A stretch of 64,000 nucleotides of DNA from Chloroflexota bacterium (GTDB lineage Bacteria > Chloroflexota > UBA4733), in the NCBI GenBank assembly GCA_025449435.1, contig JANWJO010000201.1:13362-77361 (forward strand), read 5' to 3'. Made by a program: the position numbers and the translations under genes. The number at the start of each line of letters is the position of its first letter. Position 1 is the stretch's first letter. Of the stretch, positions 1-8,191 are shown piece after piece. The notes beneath the pieces are model-generated. The model saw only the letters and a list, made by a program, of their open reading frames with translations, was not told where the DNA came from and did no database searches.

Positions 1-189
1 GAACACGTCAACCGGCTGCGCGAAGTCGATACGTCCGCCGTTGAGCCAACTGCTTCGGGCTTTGACTTGCTCAACGTACAGCGACCTGATCGGGTGACAC
101 CATCGCTGCCACCAGAGAGCGTGCTGGCCAACGCGCCAGATCAGGATCAGCAGCAATTTCGCGTGCCCGCAATCCTTGAGGAAGGGTAG
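1..189 (+). CDS. gatC: GatC, C-terminal part (Asp/Glu-tRNA amidotransferase subunit C)
   Basis: The window opens inside this reading frame; 62 residues are visible before the TAG. The stretch with PSLPPESVLANAPD followed by FRVPAILEEG matches the usual C-terminus of GatC, the small subunit that stabilises GatA in the GatCAB complex that amidates Asp-tRNA(Asn) and Glu-tRNA(Gln). The next gene, gatA, starts three bases after the stop, so the two are almost certainly co-transcribed. The N-terminus lies outside the window. Confidence 0.85.
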   Translation, partial: EHVNRLREVDTSAVEPTASGFDLLNVQRPDRVTPSLPPESVLANAPDQDQQQFRVPAILEEG

Positions 190-192
190 CCG

Positions 193-1653
193 GTGATTGC
201 CAATCCTTTACCGGACCTTGCTCACGCTAGTACGTTGCTGCGCACTCGCCAGCTGTCGGCAGTCGAACTCACCAGGCAGGCGTTGAACCGAATCGACGCA
301 GTGGACAGCAAGGTGAAGGCGTTTCTGACGGTGTGCGGCGACGGCGCACTCGCACAGGCGCGCGAGGCCGACGCTCGGCTAGCGGCAAGCACGGCTGGTC
401 CACTCACCGGTATACCCATGGCGCTCAAGGATGTGCTAATTACGCAAGGTGTGCGCACTACCGCTGGTTCGCGCATGCTCGAGCACTTTGTGCCACCCTA
501 CGACGGTCACGTCAATGAGCTACTGCGCGCGGCAGGGGCAGTGATGGTCGGCAAGGTGAACTGCGACGAGTTCGCTATGGGATCCTCGACCGACAATTCC
601 GCGTATGGGCCGGTACATAACCCTTGGGATCTCACGTGCGTCCCCGGTGGATCAAGCGGTGGCTCGTCGGCGGCTGTGGCCGCGGGAGAGGTGATCTTTT
701 CGCTCGGATCAGACACTGGCGGTTCCATCCGGCAACCAGCCGCGCTTAGCGGTGTCGTGGGCATGAAGCCGACGTACGGCCGCGTGTCACGCTATGGCCT
801 GATCGCGTTCGCATCGTCACTCGACCAGATCGGCCCGTTTACGCGTACCTGTGCCGACATGGCCGTGGTGCTCCAAGCCATCGCCGGCCACGACCAGCGC
901 GACTCCACGTCCGCCGACGTCCCCGTACCCAACTATAGCGCTCTACTGAACCAGACCGATCTGCGCGGTTTGCGGCTAGGTGTGCCCAAAGAACTCTTCG
1001 TTGACGGAATGCAGCCCGAAGTCGAGCGGACCATTCGGGCTTCCATCGCCAAACTCGTCGAACTGGGGGCTGAGGAACGTGAGGTCTCGCTGCCACACGC
1101 TGGCTATGCCTTGCCCGCCTATTACATCATCGCACCGGCAGAGGCGAGCGCGAACCTGGCTCGCTTTGACGGTGTGAAGTACGGGTATCGGTCGCACTCT
1201 GGCGATTCCATGTGGGATCAGTTTTCCCGCACACGCGGCGAGGGATTCGGTCCTGAAGTGAAGCGGCGCATCATGCTCGGCACCTATGCGCTGTCTGCAG
1301 GGTACTTCGACGCGTATTACTTGCAAGCCCAGAAGGTGCGAACGCTCGTCCGCCGGGACTTTGAACTGGCCTTCGCCGAGTGCGACGCGCTGGTGGCGCC
1401 GACGACCCCCACAGTGGCCTTCAAGATTGGCGAAAAGGCTAACGACCCGGTGGCCATGTATCTCAACGACGTGTGTACGATTCCGGTCAACCTTGCTGGG
1501 TTACCGGGTCTGGTGGTGCCGTGTGGCCTGGCCGGCGGACTGCCGGTCGGAGTGCAGTTGATCGGCAAGGCGTGGTCGGAAGACTTGCTGTTGAGGATCG
1601 GTAACACCCTGGAGCTGGCGCTTGGCTCCTTGGGCTTGCCGGTGCTGGACTGA
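193..1653 (+). CDS. gatA: GatA, glutamyl-tRNA(Gln)/aspartyl-tRNA(Asn) amidotransferase subunit A
   Basis: Amidase subunit that releases ammonia from glutamine for transamidation of mischarged tRNAs in the cytoplasm. The 486-residue protein has the amidase signature with the Ser-cisSer-Lys triad at Lys79, Ser154 (in PGGSSGGSSA) and Ser178 (in SDTGGSIR), the positions expected for GatA. Length is normal. The start is GTG, 3 bp after gatC, which supports a gatC-gatA operon. gatB is not in the window. The tRNA-Asn and tRNA-Gln genes at 9.7 kb are possible substrates, since organisms with this enzyme commonly make Gln-tRNA(Gln), Asn-tRNA(Asn) or both by amidation. Confidence 0.95.
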   Translation: MIANPLPDLAHASTLLRTRQLSAVELTRQALNRIDAVDSKVKAFLTVCGDGALAQAREADARLAASTAGPLTGIPMALKDVLITQGVRTTAGSRMLEHFVPPYDGHVNELLRAAGAVMVGKVNCDEFAMGSSTDNSAYGPVHNPWDLTCVPGGSSGGSSAAVAAGEVIFSLGSDTGGSIRQPAALSGVVGMKPTYGRVSRYGLIAFASSLDQIGPFTRTCADMAVVLQAIAGHDQRDSTSADVPVPNYSALLNQTDLRGLRLGVPKELFVDGMQPEVERTIRASIAKLVELGAEEREVSLPHAGYALPAYYIIAPAEASANLARFDGVKYGYRSHSGDSMWDQFSRTRGEGFGPEVKRRIMLGTYALSAGYFDAYYLQAQKVRTLVRRDFELAFAECDALVAPTTPTVAFKIGEKANDPVAMYLNDVCTIPVNLAGLPGLVVPCGLAGGLPVGVQLIGKAWSEDLLLRIGNTLELALGSLGLPVLD

Positions 1654-1712
1654 AGTACTGAACACGCGCATCTGTAGTATGATCGACCAGGTGGGCTGAT
1701 GCTTCATGTTGC

Positions 1713-1832
1713 CGTCACCCGTATCTGGCGGGTGGCGATGGCCGTGGGCCATGGCCAGAAACCAGGAGCAAGAGCGGCATGGCGTGAGGTGAGAGCGATC
1801 GTCTGCGCACCACATGCCGCAACAGCGGTTGC
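1713..1832 (+). promoter_or_regulatory. structured intergenic region / putative 5' leader
   Basis: The 200 bp between gatA and the next gene hold consecutive inverted repeats: a 9-bp stem 1713-1721/1729-1737 with a 7-nt loop, a perfect 10-bp palindrome at 1747-1756, an 8-bp stem 1774-1781/1813-1820, and a 5-bp stem 1819-1823/1828-1832 that shares two bases with the preceding one. The first could be the gatCA terminator. The rest could form an untranslated leader for the oxidoreductase at 1854. No known riboswitch consensus was recognised. Confidence 0.35.
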
Positions 1833-1853
1833 CAAGCAAAGGCGGGTATTGGG

Positions 1854-2825
1854 TTGCCAGTCGAAGTTGGATTCATCGGAACTGGAAATATCGCCAACCA
1901 GCATCTGAGCGGCTTGGAAAAGTCCAGCGACGCGCGTGTCATTGCGGTGTATGACCCGCTCACTGAACGGGCTGAACAGGTTGCCCGCCGATTTGGCGCC
2001 AAAGTGTACAAGGATCACCAGTCCCTTATCGCTGACAGCGGAATACAGGCGTTGTACGTATGCGTACCGCCATTTGGCCACCAGGACCAAGAGACGCTGG
2101 CCGCGGAGCGCGGCATCCACCTGTTCGTCGAGAAACCGGTGGCGCTCAGTGAAGCCAAAGCCCGCGAGGTTCTCGCTGCCATCCGGCGTACTGGTGTTAT
2201 CTCAGCAACCGGTTACCACTGGCGCCATTCGCCGCTGACCGAGCGCGCACGCGAGCTCCTCAAGGACCGGACGGTTGGCATGGTCCAAGGTTACTGGCAC
2301 GGCGGCATGCCGGGCGTCTCGTGGTGGCGTCGCAAGGATCAGTCTGGTGGCCAATTCGTCGAACAAACCACGCACATCGTGGATCTGGCACGGTGCTTGT
2401 GCGGCGACATTACCCGAGTATCGGCTCAATTCGCCACACGATGCTTGCAGACCGTTGAGCACTTCTCGGTGTGGGATGTTGGGACGGTCAACCTGCGCTT
2501 CGCCAGTGGCATAGTGGGAAACATCTCCACGAGGTGCATGGCGGGCCAGGGGTATACGGTGGGCCTCAACCTGATTTGCCAGGGGATGATTCTCGAGGAA
2601 ACGTCCAACGTCCTCCGGGTCATCCAGCCCGGGCATACACAGGAGTATCGCTCCAACGACAACCCCTACCTGGCGGAAGATCGCATCTTCATCGAGGCTG
2701 TGAAGTCCGGTGACGCGTCAGCCATCCGGGCCCCGTACGAAGAGGCGGTCAAGACGTTGCTCGTGACGCTGGCCGCTACCGAGTCAGCCGAAAGCAACAT
2801 GCCGGTGGATGTGCCCGCCGTGTGA
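1854..2825 (+). CDS. Gfo/Idh/MocA family NAD(P)-dependent oxidoreductase
   Basis: A 323-residue sugar- or cyclitol-type dehydrogenase. The N-terminal Rossmann fold shows GFIGTGNIA at residues 6-14, followed by the family motif VEKPVA with the expected catalytic Lys94. A His in QTTHIVD near residue 170 fits the C-terminal substrate domain. The start is TTG, because no ATG precedes the Rossmann motif; a weak purine-rich stretch (AAAGG near 1838) lies upstream. It is convergent with another family member at 2880 and shares a long hairpin with it. The substrate cannot be read from sequence. Confidence 0.85.
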   Translation: MPVEVGFIGTGNIANQHLSGLEKSSDARVIAVYDPLTERAEQVARRFGAKVYKDHQSLIADSGIQALYVCVPPFGHQDQETLAAERGIHLFVEKPVALSEAKAREVLAAIRRTGVISATGYHWRHSPLTERARELLKDRTVGMVQGYWHGGMPGVSWWRRKDQSGGQFVEQTTHIVDLARCLCGDITRVSAQFATRCLQTVEHFSVWDVGTVNLRFASGIVGNISTRCMAGQGYTVGLNLICQGMILEETSNVLRVIQPGHTQEYRSNDNPYLAEDRIFIEAVKSGDASAIRAPYEEAVKTLLVTLAATESAESNMPVDVPAV

Positions 2826-2864
2826 GCGCCCGCAAAAAACGGTGGACTTCTGGGCGCTCACACG
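2819..2864. terminator. bidirectional hairpin between convergent oxidoreductase genes
   Basis: A perfect 13-bp inverted repeat, 2819-2831 with 2852-2864, encloses a 20-nt loop. The left arm contains the TGA stop of the gene ending at 2825, and the opposite gene ends at 2880. The position fits a two-way terminator. No T-run follows on either strand, so classic intrinsic termination is not certain. Confidence 0.6.
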
Positions 2865-2879
2865 TTCACGACCATGGAC

Positions 2880-3923
2880 CTATTGAGGTAGGTCGATCGC
2901 TTTGCCTGACTCGGCGGAACGATACGCTGCGTCAATCACGCGCGTCACTTCCAGGGCATCGACTCCAGGGGTCCACGGTTGCGTACCGGCTAGCACGTCC
3001 TCAACAAAGCGAGTGGTGACCAAACCAAAGTTGCGCGGGTCGCGCGCGTCCTCCGGCATGATCACTTCTTCGATCGCTTTGCGATCGGGCCCTGCCGTGA
3101 TCTTGGTGAGTGGATTGAGTCGCAAGCCCGCCTCGGTGCCCAGCACGATGAAGGTGTCGGACTGCGAGATGTTCGACGCCCAGGCGACCTCCAGGATGCC
3201 GGAAGCACCGTTATCGCAGCGGAAGGTCACCACCGCGTGATCCTCGACCGTTTGCTTGAGCGGCGCTGGCGCTGGCGTGCCTATGCCCTGGAATGTGGTG
3301 GCGAGGACCGTGGTGACGCGGGGATTGCCCAGCATCCACAACAGCATGTCCAGTGAGTACACACCGATATCGATGATCGCTCCGCCACCAGCGAGCCCCT
3401 TGTCGATCCACCACGTCACATCCGTGAACATGTCTATACCTGGGCGGCCCCGCACCCGGAAGTTGCTGGCCCGGGCGTGGTACACCTTGCCCAACTCACC
3501 GGAGGTAGCCATTTCATGGGCGCGCACGGCGCTGGGCACGTGCCGGTTGCGCGCTGAGCACACCGCCAGGAAGCGCTGGGTTGCCGCTGCGGTAGCCACC
3601 ATCTGCTCGGCTTCGGCCGGTATCAACGAAAATGGCTTTTCGCACAGGACGTGTTTGCCGGCTTGCAGTGCGGCAATCGTGGGCTTGGCATGGGCGAATG
3701 GCGGCGTCGATACGATGACCGCGTGGATGTCCTTGTTCGCCAGAAGCGACTCGAGGTCATTTGAGGTTGCAGGAATGTTGTGTTCCTTGGCAAACGCCTC
3801 GGCGCGACCGGGAATGACATCAAACACGGAGAGGACATTGGCTTTTTCGAAGCCCTCCAACGATCGCATGTGCGACCTGGCGATTCTTCCAGTCCCAATG
3901 ATCGCTAAGCCGAGCTTGTCCAC
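2880..3923 (-). CDS. Gfo/Idh/MocA family NAD(P)-dependent oxidoreductase
   Basis: A 347-residue dehydrogenase with GTGRIARSHM in the N-terminal Rossmann fold and CEKPF with Lys96 as the family catalytic lysine. It belongs to the same superfamily as the convergent gene at 1854, but the sequences differ widely, so this is not a recent duplication. The GTG start is chosen because AAGGAT lies a few bases upstream and the Rossmann motif begins at once. Substrate unknown; candidates are inositol, hexoses and their derivatives. Confidence 0.85.
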   Translation of the reverse strand: MDKLGLAIIGTGRIARSHMRSLEGFEKANVLSVFDVIPGRAEAFAKEHNIPATSNDLESLLANKDIHAVIVSTPPFAHAKPTIAALQAGKHVLCEKPFSLIPAEAEQMVATAAATQRFLAVCSARNRHVPSAVRAHEMATSGELGKVYHARASNFRVRGRPGIDMFTDVTWWIDKGLAGGGAIIDIGVYSLDMLLWMLGNPRVTTVLATTFQGIGTPAPAPLKQTVEDHAVVTFRCDNGASGILEVAWASNISQSDTFIVLGTEAGLRLNPLTKITAGPDRKAIEEVIMPEDARDPRNFGLVTTRFVEDVLAGTQPWTPGVDALEVTRVIDAAYRSAESGKAIDLPQ

Positions 3924-4277
3924 GCAGTGTATCCTTCCAACCTGGCGCCTACTTCACCTGAGGACTGAGGAGCGTTGCATCCGAGGCACAGTACTTCTAT
4001 CCTAGACCAGCACTCCCCGAATAGGGGATTATCACCTATCCTCAGCATGCCGCAGCATGGCGATATGAACGGTAGCATACTTCGATTTGCGGAGCGCAAA
4101 GATGCGCTCCGCCCGCCATCCCACATTGCTCAAGCAGCGCCGCTGAGCGACCCCAACCGGCAGTGCCGGTTGCTTGACTTTCGCGCGGCCACCCCACATC
4201 GACGCCGTCTGGATTTCCGGCCGCAAGACCCACGAGATCCCGGGCCAGGCGGAGACGCCGCCTAAGGGAAAGTAACT
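3924..4277. other. divergent intergenic region, 354 bp
   Basis: Lies between the minus-strand oxidoreductase and the plus-strand GGDEF regulator, so it should hold both promoters. Small ORFs here have no ribosome site or recognisable composition. It contains a 5-bp hairpin at 4014-4028 and a chain of hairpins toward the plus-strand gene, listed separately. Confidence 0.5.
4089..4263 (+). promoter_or_regulatory. hairpin chain upstream of the GGDEF response regulator
   Basis: Four inverted repeats follow one another: a perfect 9-bp stem 4089-4097/4104-4112 with a 6-nt loop; GCTC/GAGC with an inner AGC/GCT at 4128-4148; a 7-bp stem 4155-4161/4165-4171 with a 3-nt loop; and a 6-bp stem 4247-4252/4258-4263 just before the ribosome site AAGGGAAAG. 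This could be a structured 5' leader. The conserved sequence of c-di-GMP riboswitch classes was not found. Confidence 0.3.
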
Positions 4278-5681
4278 GTGCGCCACGCGCGACACATCCT
4301 CTTGGTAGACGCGGACACCGAGCTCGCTCGCTTGCTGGCGTTCGTGCTCGACGACCTGGGCGAGCTCACCGTTGCCCATTCGTTTCAAGAAGCGGAGTTA
4401 GCCATCCGGGCGCAGCCGCCCGACGTGCTGGTGACGAGCTTCGCGTTGCCCGATGCGTCGGGTCTAGCCATCATGCATCTGGCACGCAGCCAGCAGAAAA
4501 TCGCCGTGCCGGTCCTGCTCATCGACGCCAAACCGGTGCCAGGAAACAGTGCGCGTGCCTTTGACGGTGGTGCCGACGAGTACCTGGCACAACCACTCGA
4601 CGTGGACGAATTGAAGGTACGCCTGCGCGCCTTGCTTCGCCTGCGCTCGGACGCCGTCGAACTGGCTGATCGCAACGAGCAGCTCGAGCAGGCTAACTGG
4701 CGCGCCAATACCCTGTTGCGATCGAGCGAGGCCGTCAATGGGCTCGGCGAGCAAGTGTCCGTGTTGCAGTCTGCGCTTGGCGTGCTGCCGGTTCTCTTTG
4801 CCGCCGATCGAGTTTCGGTATGGCTGGAGCACGACCTGCCTAGCGGCCAGGATGACTGGGGGATGGAGGCCGTGCCCAACGGACATCCGCGGCCCATAAC
4901 CCGCTCGCGCGGGCAAGCCTTTGCGGCGCTTTCGCACGAAGTGGGTCGCGACCTCGCCATGATTGACGATCCGGCGACGTTTATCGGGCTCGATCTTGCT
5001 TCAGAGCTCGGTTGCACGCATTTCATTACGTCCCGTATTCAACGCCGGGAAACGCACATCGGGAGCCTATTCATTGGCTTCCTGCGCCGACCGGAGTTCC
5101 GGCCAGGGACGGAGGAGGTCGTTCGTGGGGTATCCAACCAGCTTGCGATCGCCATTGAGAACGCGCGCTTGTACGAGCAACTCCACGCAGCGGCACTCAC
5201 CGACAGCACCACCGGCTTTCACAACATGCGTTACTTCCGCATGACGTTGGAAACGGAACTGCTCCGGTCCAAGCGCCTGGGGCAGCCGCTGTCGGTGCTC
5301 ATGATGGACCTGGACAACTTTAAGAATTACAACGACATGTTCGGCCACCAGGCTGGGGACGAAGCGCTCCGGCAGTTCGGCAATTTTGTCCGCGCCGACC
5401 TGCGCCGGTACGACGTCTTTGCTCGCTACGGCGGCGACGAATTCATCGCCCTGCTGCCGGCTACGGGACCCGTGCTCGCACGCACGATTGCTGACCGGTT
5501 GCAACTGCGCATTGGCGAAACGATAGCCACGGTGCGTGATGGTATCGAAGTTCGCTTATCGTGCTCCGTGGGGTCTGCCTCTTACCCTGCCGATGGCACC
5601 GGCGTGGACAGCCTGGTCCGGGCCGCGGATGACGCCCACTATGCGGTGAAACGCTTGCACCAAGCCGAACGCACAGCGTAA
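4278..5681 (+). CDS. receiver(degenerate)-GAF-GGDEF protein, probable diguanylate cyclase
   Basis: A 467-residue cytoplasmic signalling protein. Residues 1-120 have a response-regulator receiver fold with acidic residues Asp11 and Asp13. The phosphoacceptor position is Ser54 (in VLVTSFALPD), and the conserved Lys before Pro is Gln105 (in YLAQPLD), so ordinary phosphorylation is unlikely. A GAF-like domain follows (about 145-300), then a GGDEF domain (about 305-460) with an intact RYGGDEF at 383-389 and an I-site RRYD at 376-379, so c-di-GMP synthesis with product inhibition is expected. The start is GTG with AAGGGAAAG upstream. No histidine kinase is adjacent. Confidence 0.85.
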   Translation: MRHARHILLVDADTELARLLAFVLDDLGELTVAHSFQEAELAIRAQPPDVLVTSFALPDASGLAIMHLARSQQKIAVPVLLIDAKPVPGNSARAFDGGADEYLAQPLDVDELKVRLRALLRLRSDAVELADRNEQLEQANWRANTLLRSSEAVNGLGEQVSVLQSALGVLPVLFAADRVSVWLEHDLPSGQDDWGMEAVPNGHPRPITRSRGQAFAALSHEVGRDLAMIDDPATFIGLDLASELGCTHFITSRIQRRETHIGSLFIGFLRRPEFRPGTEEVVRGVSNQLAIAIENARLYEQLHAAALTDSTTGFHNMRYFRMTLETELLRSKRLGQPLSVLMMDLDNFKNYNDMFGHQAGDEALRQFGNFVRADLRRYDVFARYGGDEFIALLPATGPVLARTIADRLQLRIGETIATVRDGIEVRLSCSVGSASYPADGTGVDSLVRAADDAHYAVKRLHQAERTA

Positions 5682-5715
5682 GTAGGTTCGCATGCTGGTG
5701 CCAGAGTGCTGTCCG

Positions 5716-6675
5716 TCACGGCAGGAATGGTGCCCGCCGGCCCAGCTGTTCCAGAAGACTCCGGGCGATCGACACGTGCACGCCCTTGTTGCCATTCACA
5801 ACTTGGGTGATATGTAGGTCGGCGGCAAGACTGACAAGGCGGTAAGCCACCTCCCAAGGCAAGCCGTAGTACCGCTGCAGCAAGCGAATGAGCACCTGCA
5901 CTGCTTGACGCGCTGCGACGTCGAGATCCTCGTCGAAACCGAGTGTGATGAGGTGTGCAGGCGTCACGGCCAGCGGCAGCTCCAACGAGAAGTCGTCACG
6001 AATGGTGACGCAGAACTGACCGCGCAGGCTCGTTTCGAGTGCATTGATCGTGACCTCACCGTTGCCCTGGACGGCGTGGCCGTCGCCTGCCGAAAATAGC
6101 GCGCCATCGTTCCATACCGGCAAGAACAGCGTCGAGCCTATGGTGAGATCCTTAAGATCGAGGTTGCCGCCATGTTCGCGCGGTGGTGAGCTGTCAATGC
6201 GGCCCCATGCAAGTGGAGGTGCAACGCCGAGGATGCCAAAAAAGGGCGCGAGCGCGAGCGTTACGCCACTGGAGAGTGTTGCCGATCGTGCGTGCCGATC
6301 CAGCGCAATGATCTCGCGGCTCGGGGCATGCACCAGTTCGGGAAAGAGGCCCTTGCGCGGTCGCAGCCCGGAATAGCCATACGGCGCCGTCAGTTCGATG
6401 TGCTGGATGTCGATCTGCAGGACTGCGCCGATGCGCGCACCGGCAACACGGATAGGGCCGGTCAGGATGTGCGGGCCAGGTCCACGCTGGGTGACCCCGC
6501 GAAAGATATCCGTGATCTCCGGTATGCGCCATTCTGGCGGCACAGCGTCGTCTGGAAAGCCTGAAGCCGACGACACCAAGAAGGCTTCTCCCGAACGCAC
6601 CTCGCCGATGGGTTCGAGCGAGGCGTCGAAGTAGCCCCAGTGGACGGTTCCGATGGTGGGCCGGAAGTGTTGCAC
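5716..6675 (-). CDS. acetamidase/formamidase family protein
   Basis: A 319-residue protein resembling the FmdA/AmdA family, which hydrolyses short-chain amides to ammonia and a carboxylate. Supporting segments are the N-terminal TIGTVHWGYFD, the central PYGYSGLRPRKGLFPELVH, GDGHAVQGNGEVTINALE (a family hallmark) and TPAHLITLGFDEDLD. Length is close to the family norm. The start is GTG with AGGGGCGAG upstream. It is convergent with the GGDEF gene and divergent from the aminotransferase at 6824, which also handles nitrogen compounds; a functional link is only an inference. Confidence 0.85.
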   Translation of the reverse strand: MQHFRPTIGTVHWGYFDASLEPIGEVRSGEAFLVSSASGFPDDAVPPEWRIPEITDIFRGVTQRGPGPHILTGPIRVAGARIGAVLQIDIQHIELTAPYGYSGLRPRKGLFPELVHAPSREIIALDRHARSATLSSGVTLALAPFFGILGVAPPLAWGRIDSSPPREHGGNLDLKDLTIGSTLFLPVWNDGALFSAGDGHAVQGNGEVTINALETSLRGQFCVTIRDDFSLELPLAVTPAHLITLGFDEDLDVAARQAVQVLIRLLQRYYGLPWEVAYRLVSLAADLHITQVVNGNKGVHVSIARSLLEQLGRRAPFLP

Positions 6676-6823
6676 GGCTCGCCCCTAGCGCGAATGTACT
6701 GCTGGCATAACGGGCACATCGTACACCCTATTGGATGGTGAATAGGTTGGCGAACGCCGAGCCAGCCTGTACCATTGCCGGGAGACGTTCCTGCGCCCCT
6801 TTACCGTTGATGCTCATTGGAGA

Positions 6824-8191
6824 ATGGACGTGACAGCAGACATCGAGCGGATTGTCCTCGACTTCATGCAAATGCGCCAGTTCGCCAAGGACCCATTCAT
6901 CTTTGAATCGGCCGATGGCATACGCCTCAAGGATGTCAATGGCAAGGAATACATCGACGGGTTGTCTGGCGTGTTCGTGAACAGCTTGGGCTATGGCAAT
7001 GCCGCAGTCGCTGCGGCTGTAGCCGCTCAACTCGACAAGCTTCATTTCGCACCACCACTGCACGGTACGACGCCGGTGGCGCTCGAACTAGTGGATGCCC
7101 TCTGGGAGTTCGGGCCGCGTGGCATGGGGGCGGTAAAGCTGCTCAGTGGCGGATCAGAAGCCACCGAAGCGGCGATGAAGCTCGCGCGTCAGTATCATCA
7201 GAACACGGGTCACGCCCGCAAGTACAAGATCATTGCCAAGTATGGCGCCTACCACGGTGCTACCATGGGTGCGCTGTCGGCCGGCGGCAACTGGGAACGC
7301 AAGTCTGTCTTCGAGCCGCTGATGCCCGGATTCCTGCACGTCCACCCGCCCTACTGCTACCGCTGCCCGTTCGACAAGACCTACGGAACGTGTGGCATCA
7401 CCTGTGCCCAACTTATCGAGAAAACTATCCAAGCTGAAGACCCTGAAACGGTAGCCGCAGTCATTATGGAACCCATCTCGGTCAGTTCGGCCGGCTTCGT
7501 GGTGCCGCCGCCAGAGTTCTTCCACATCTTGCACGAGGCATGCACCCGCCACAACATCTTGTTGATCTTCGATGAGATCATCACGGGGTTTGGCCGCCTG
7601 GGCACCAACTTTGGTGCTGACTACTATGGCGTCGTCCCCGACTTGCTGTGCTGCGGCAAAGGCATGGCCGGTGGGTATGCCCCAGTGGCTGCCGTACTGC
7701 TGGCAGAGCGTGTGTGGAACGCGTTCCTTGGTGACCCTGAGGAACGCAAGGAGTTTCACCACGGTCATACGTTTGGCGGCAACCCCATAGCGTGTGCCGC
7801 CGGTGTGGCCACGCTGCGGCAGATCCAGGAGCGTCATTTGGTGGAGAATGCGCAGGAGCAAGGTGCTCACCTCCGCCACCGGCTCGAGGCGATGGCGCAA
7901 CAGTTCCACTACATCGGCGATGTGCGGGGAGCGGGGCTCCTCCAGGGCATGGAGTTTGTGGCCGACCGCGCCACGCATACACCATTCGCGCCCAGTGTCC
8001 GCCCAGGCAAGTTGCTCGAAAAGGCGTGCAAGGACAGGGGCCTGATCTTGCGCACCGGCAACGATTTTGCCGTCTTTGCCCCGCCGCTGGTGGTCACCCG
8101 AGCCGACATCGATGAAATGACGGATATCTTCGAGGATGCGCTGTGGGCGGTTGCGCCTGCACTCCCAAGCGCCGCCGGCGCTACTCGATGA
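6824..8191 (+). CDS. class III PLP-dependent aminotransferase
   Basis: A 455-residue fold-type I aminotransferase of the class III group (ornithine, GABA, putrescine or taurine aminotransferase relatives). SGGSEATEAAMKLARQYH and YHGATMGALSAG bind PLP phosphate. Asp250 in IFDEIITGFGR and Lys279 in CCGKGMAGGYAP are the PLP-contacting Asp and the Schiff-base lysine. Four cysteines at 178, 181, 190 and 194 sit in a loop seen in a subset of this family. The start ATG has GGAG just upstream. It overlaps the next gene by ATGA, so the two are translationally coupled. The amine donor cannot be inferred. Confidence 0.88.
   Translation: MDVTADIERIVLDFMQMRQFAKDPFIFESADGIRLKDVNGKEYIDGLSGVFVNSLGYGNAAVAAAVAAQLDKLHFAPPLHGTTPVALELVDALWEFGPRGMGAVKLLSGGSEATEAAMKLARQYHQNTGHARKYKIIAKYGAYHGATMGALSAGGNWERKSVFEPLMPGFLHVHPPYCYRCPFDKTYGTCGITCAQLIEKTIQAEDPETVAAVIMEPISVSSAGFVVPPPEFFHILHEACTRHNILLIFDEIITGFGRLGTNFGADYYGVVPDLLCCGKGMAGGYAPVAAVLLAERVWNAFLGDPEERKEFHHGHTFGGNPIACAAGVATLRQIQERHLVENAQEQGAHLRHRLEAMAQQFHYIGDVRGAGLLQGMEFVADRATHTPFAPSVRPGKLLEKACKDRGLILRTGNDFAVFAPPLVVTRADIDEMTDIFEDALWAVAPALPSAAGATR

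Noticed and set aside
3256..4005. plus-strand ORF of 249 codons opposite the second oxidoreductase
   Set aside because: Antisense shadow; the minus-strand gene has a Rossmann fold and an EKP motif.
3975..4265. small ORF (96 codons) in the divergent intergenic region
   Set aside because: No ribosome site, Arg/His/Pro-rich shadow-like composition, and it runs through the hairpin chain.
4089..4277. c-di-GMP riboswitch before the diguanylate cyclase
   Set aside because: The hairpins are clear, but the conserved sequence of c-di-GMP-I and c-di-GMP-II aptamers was not found.
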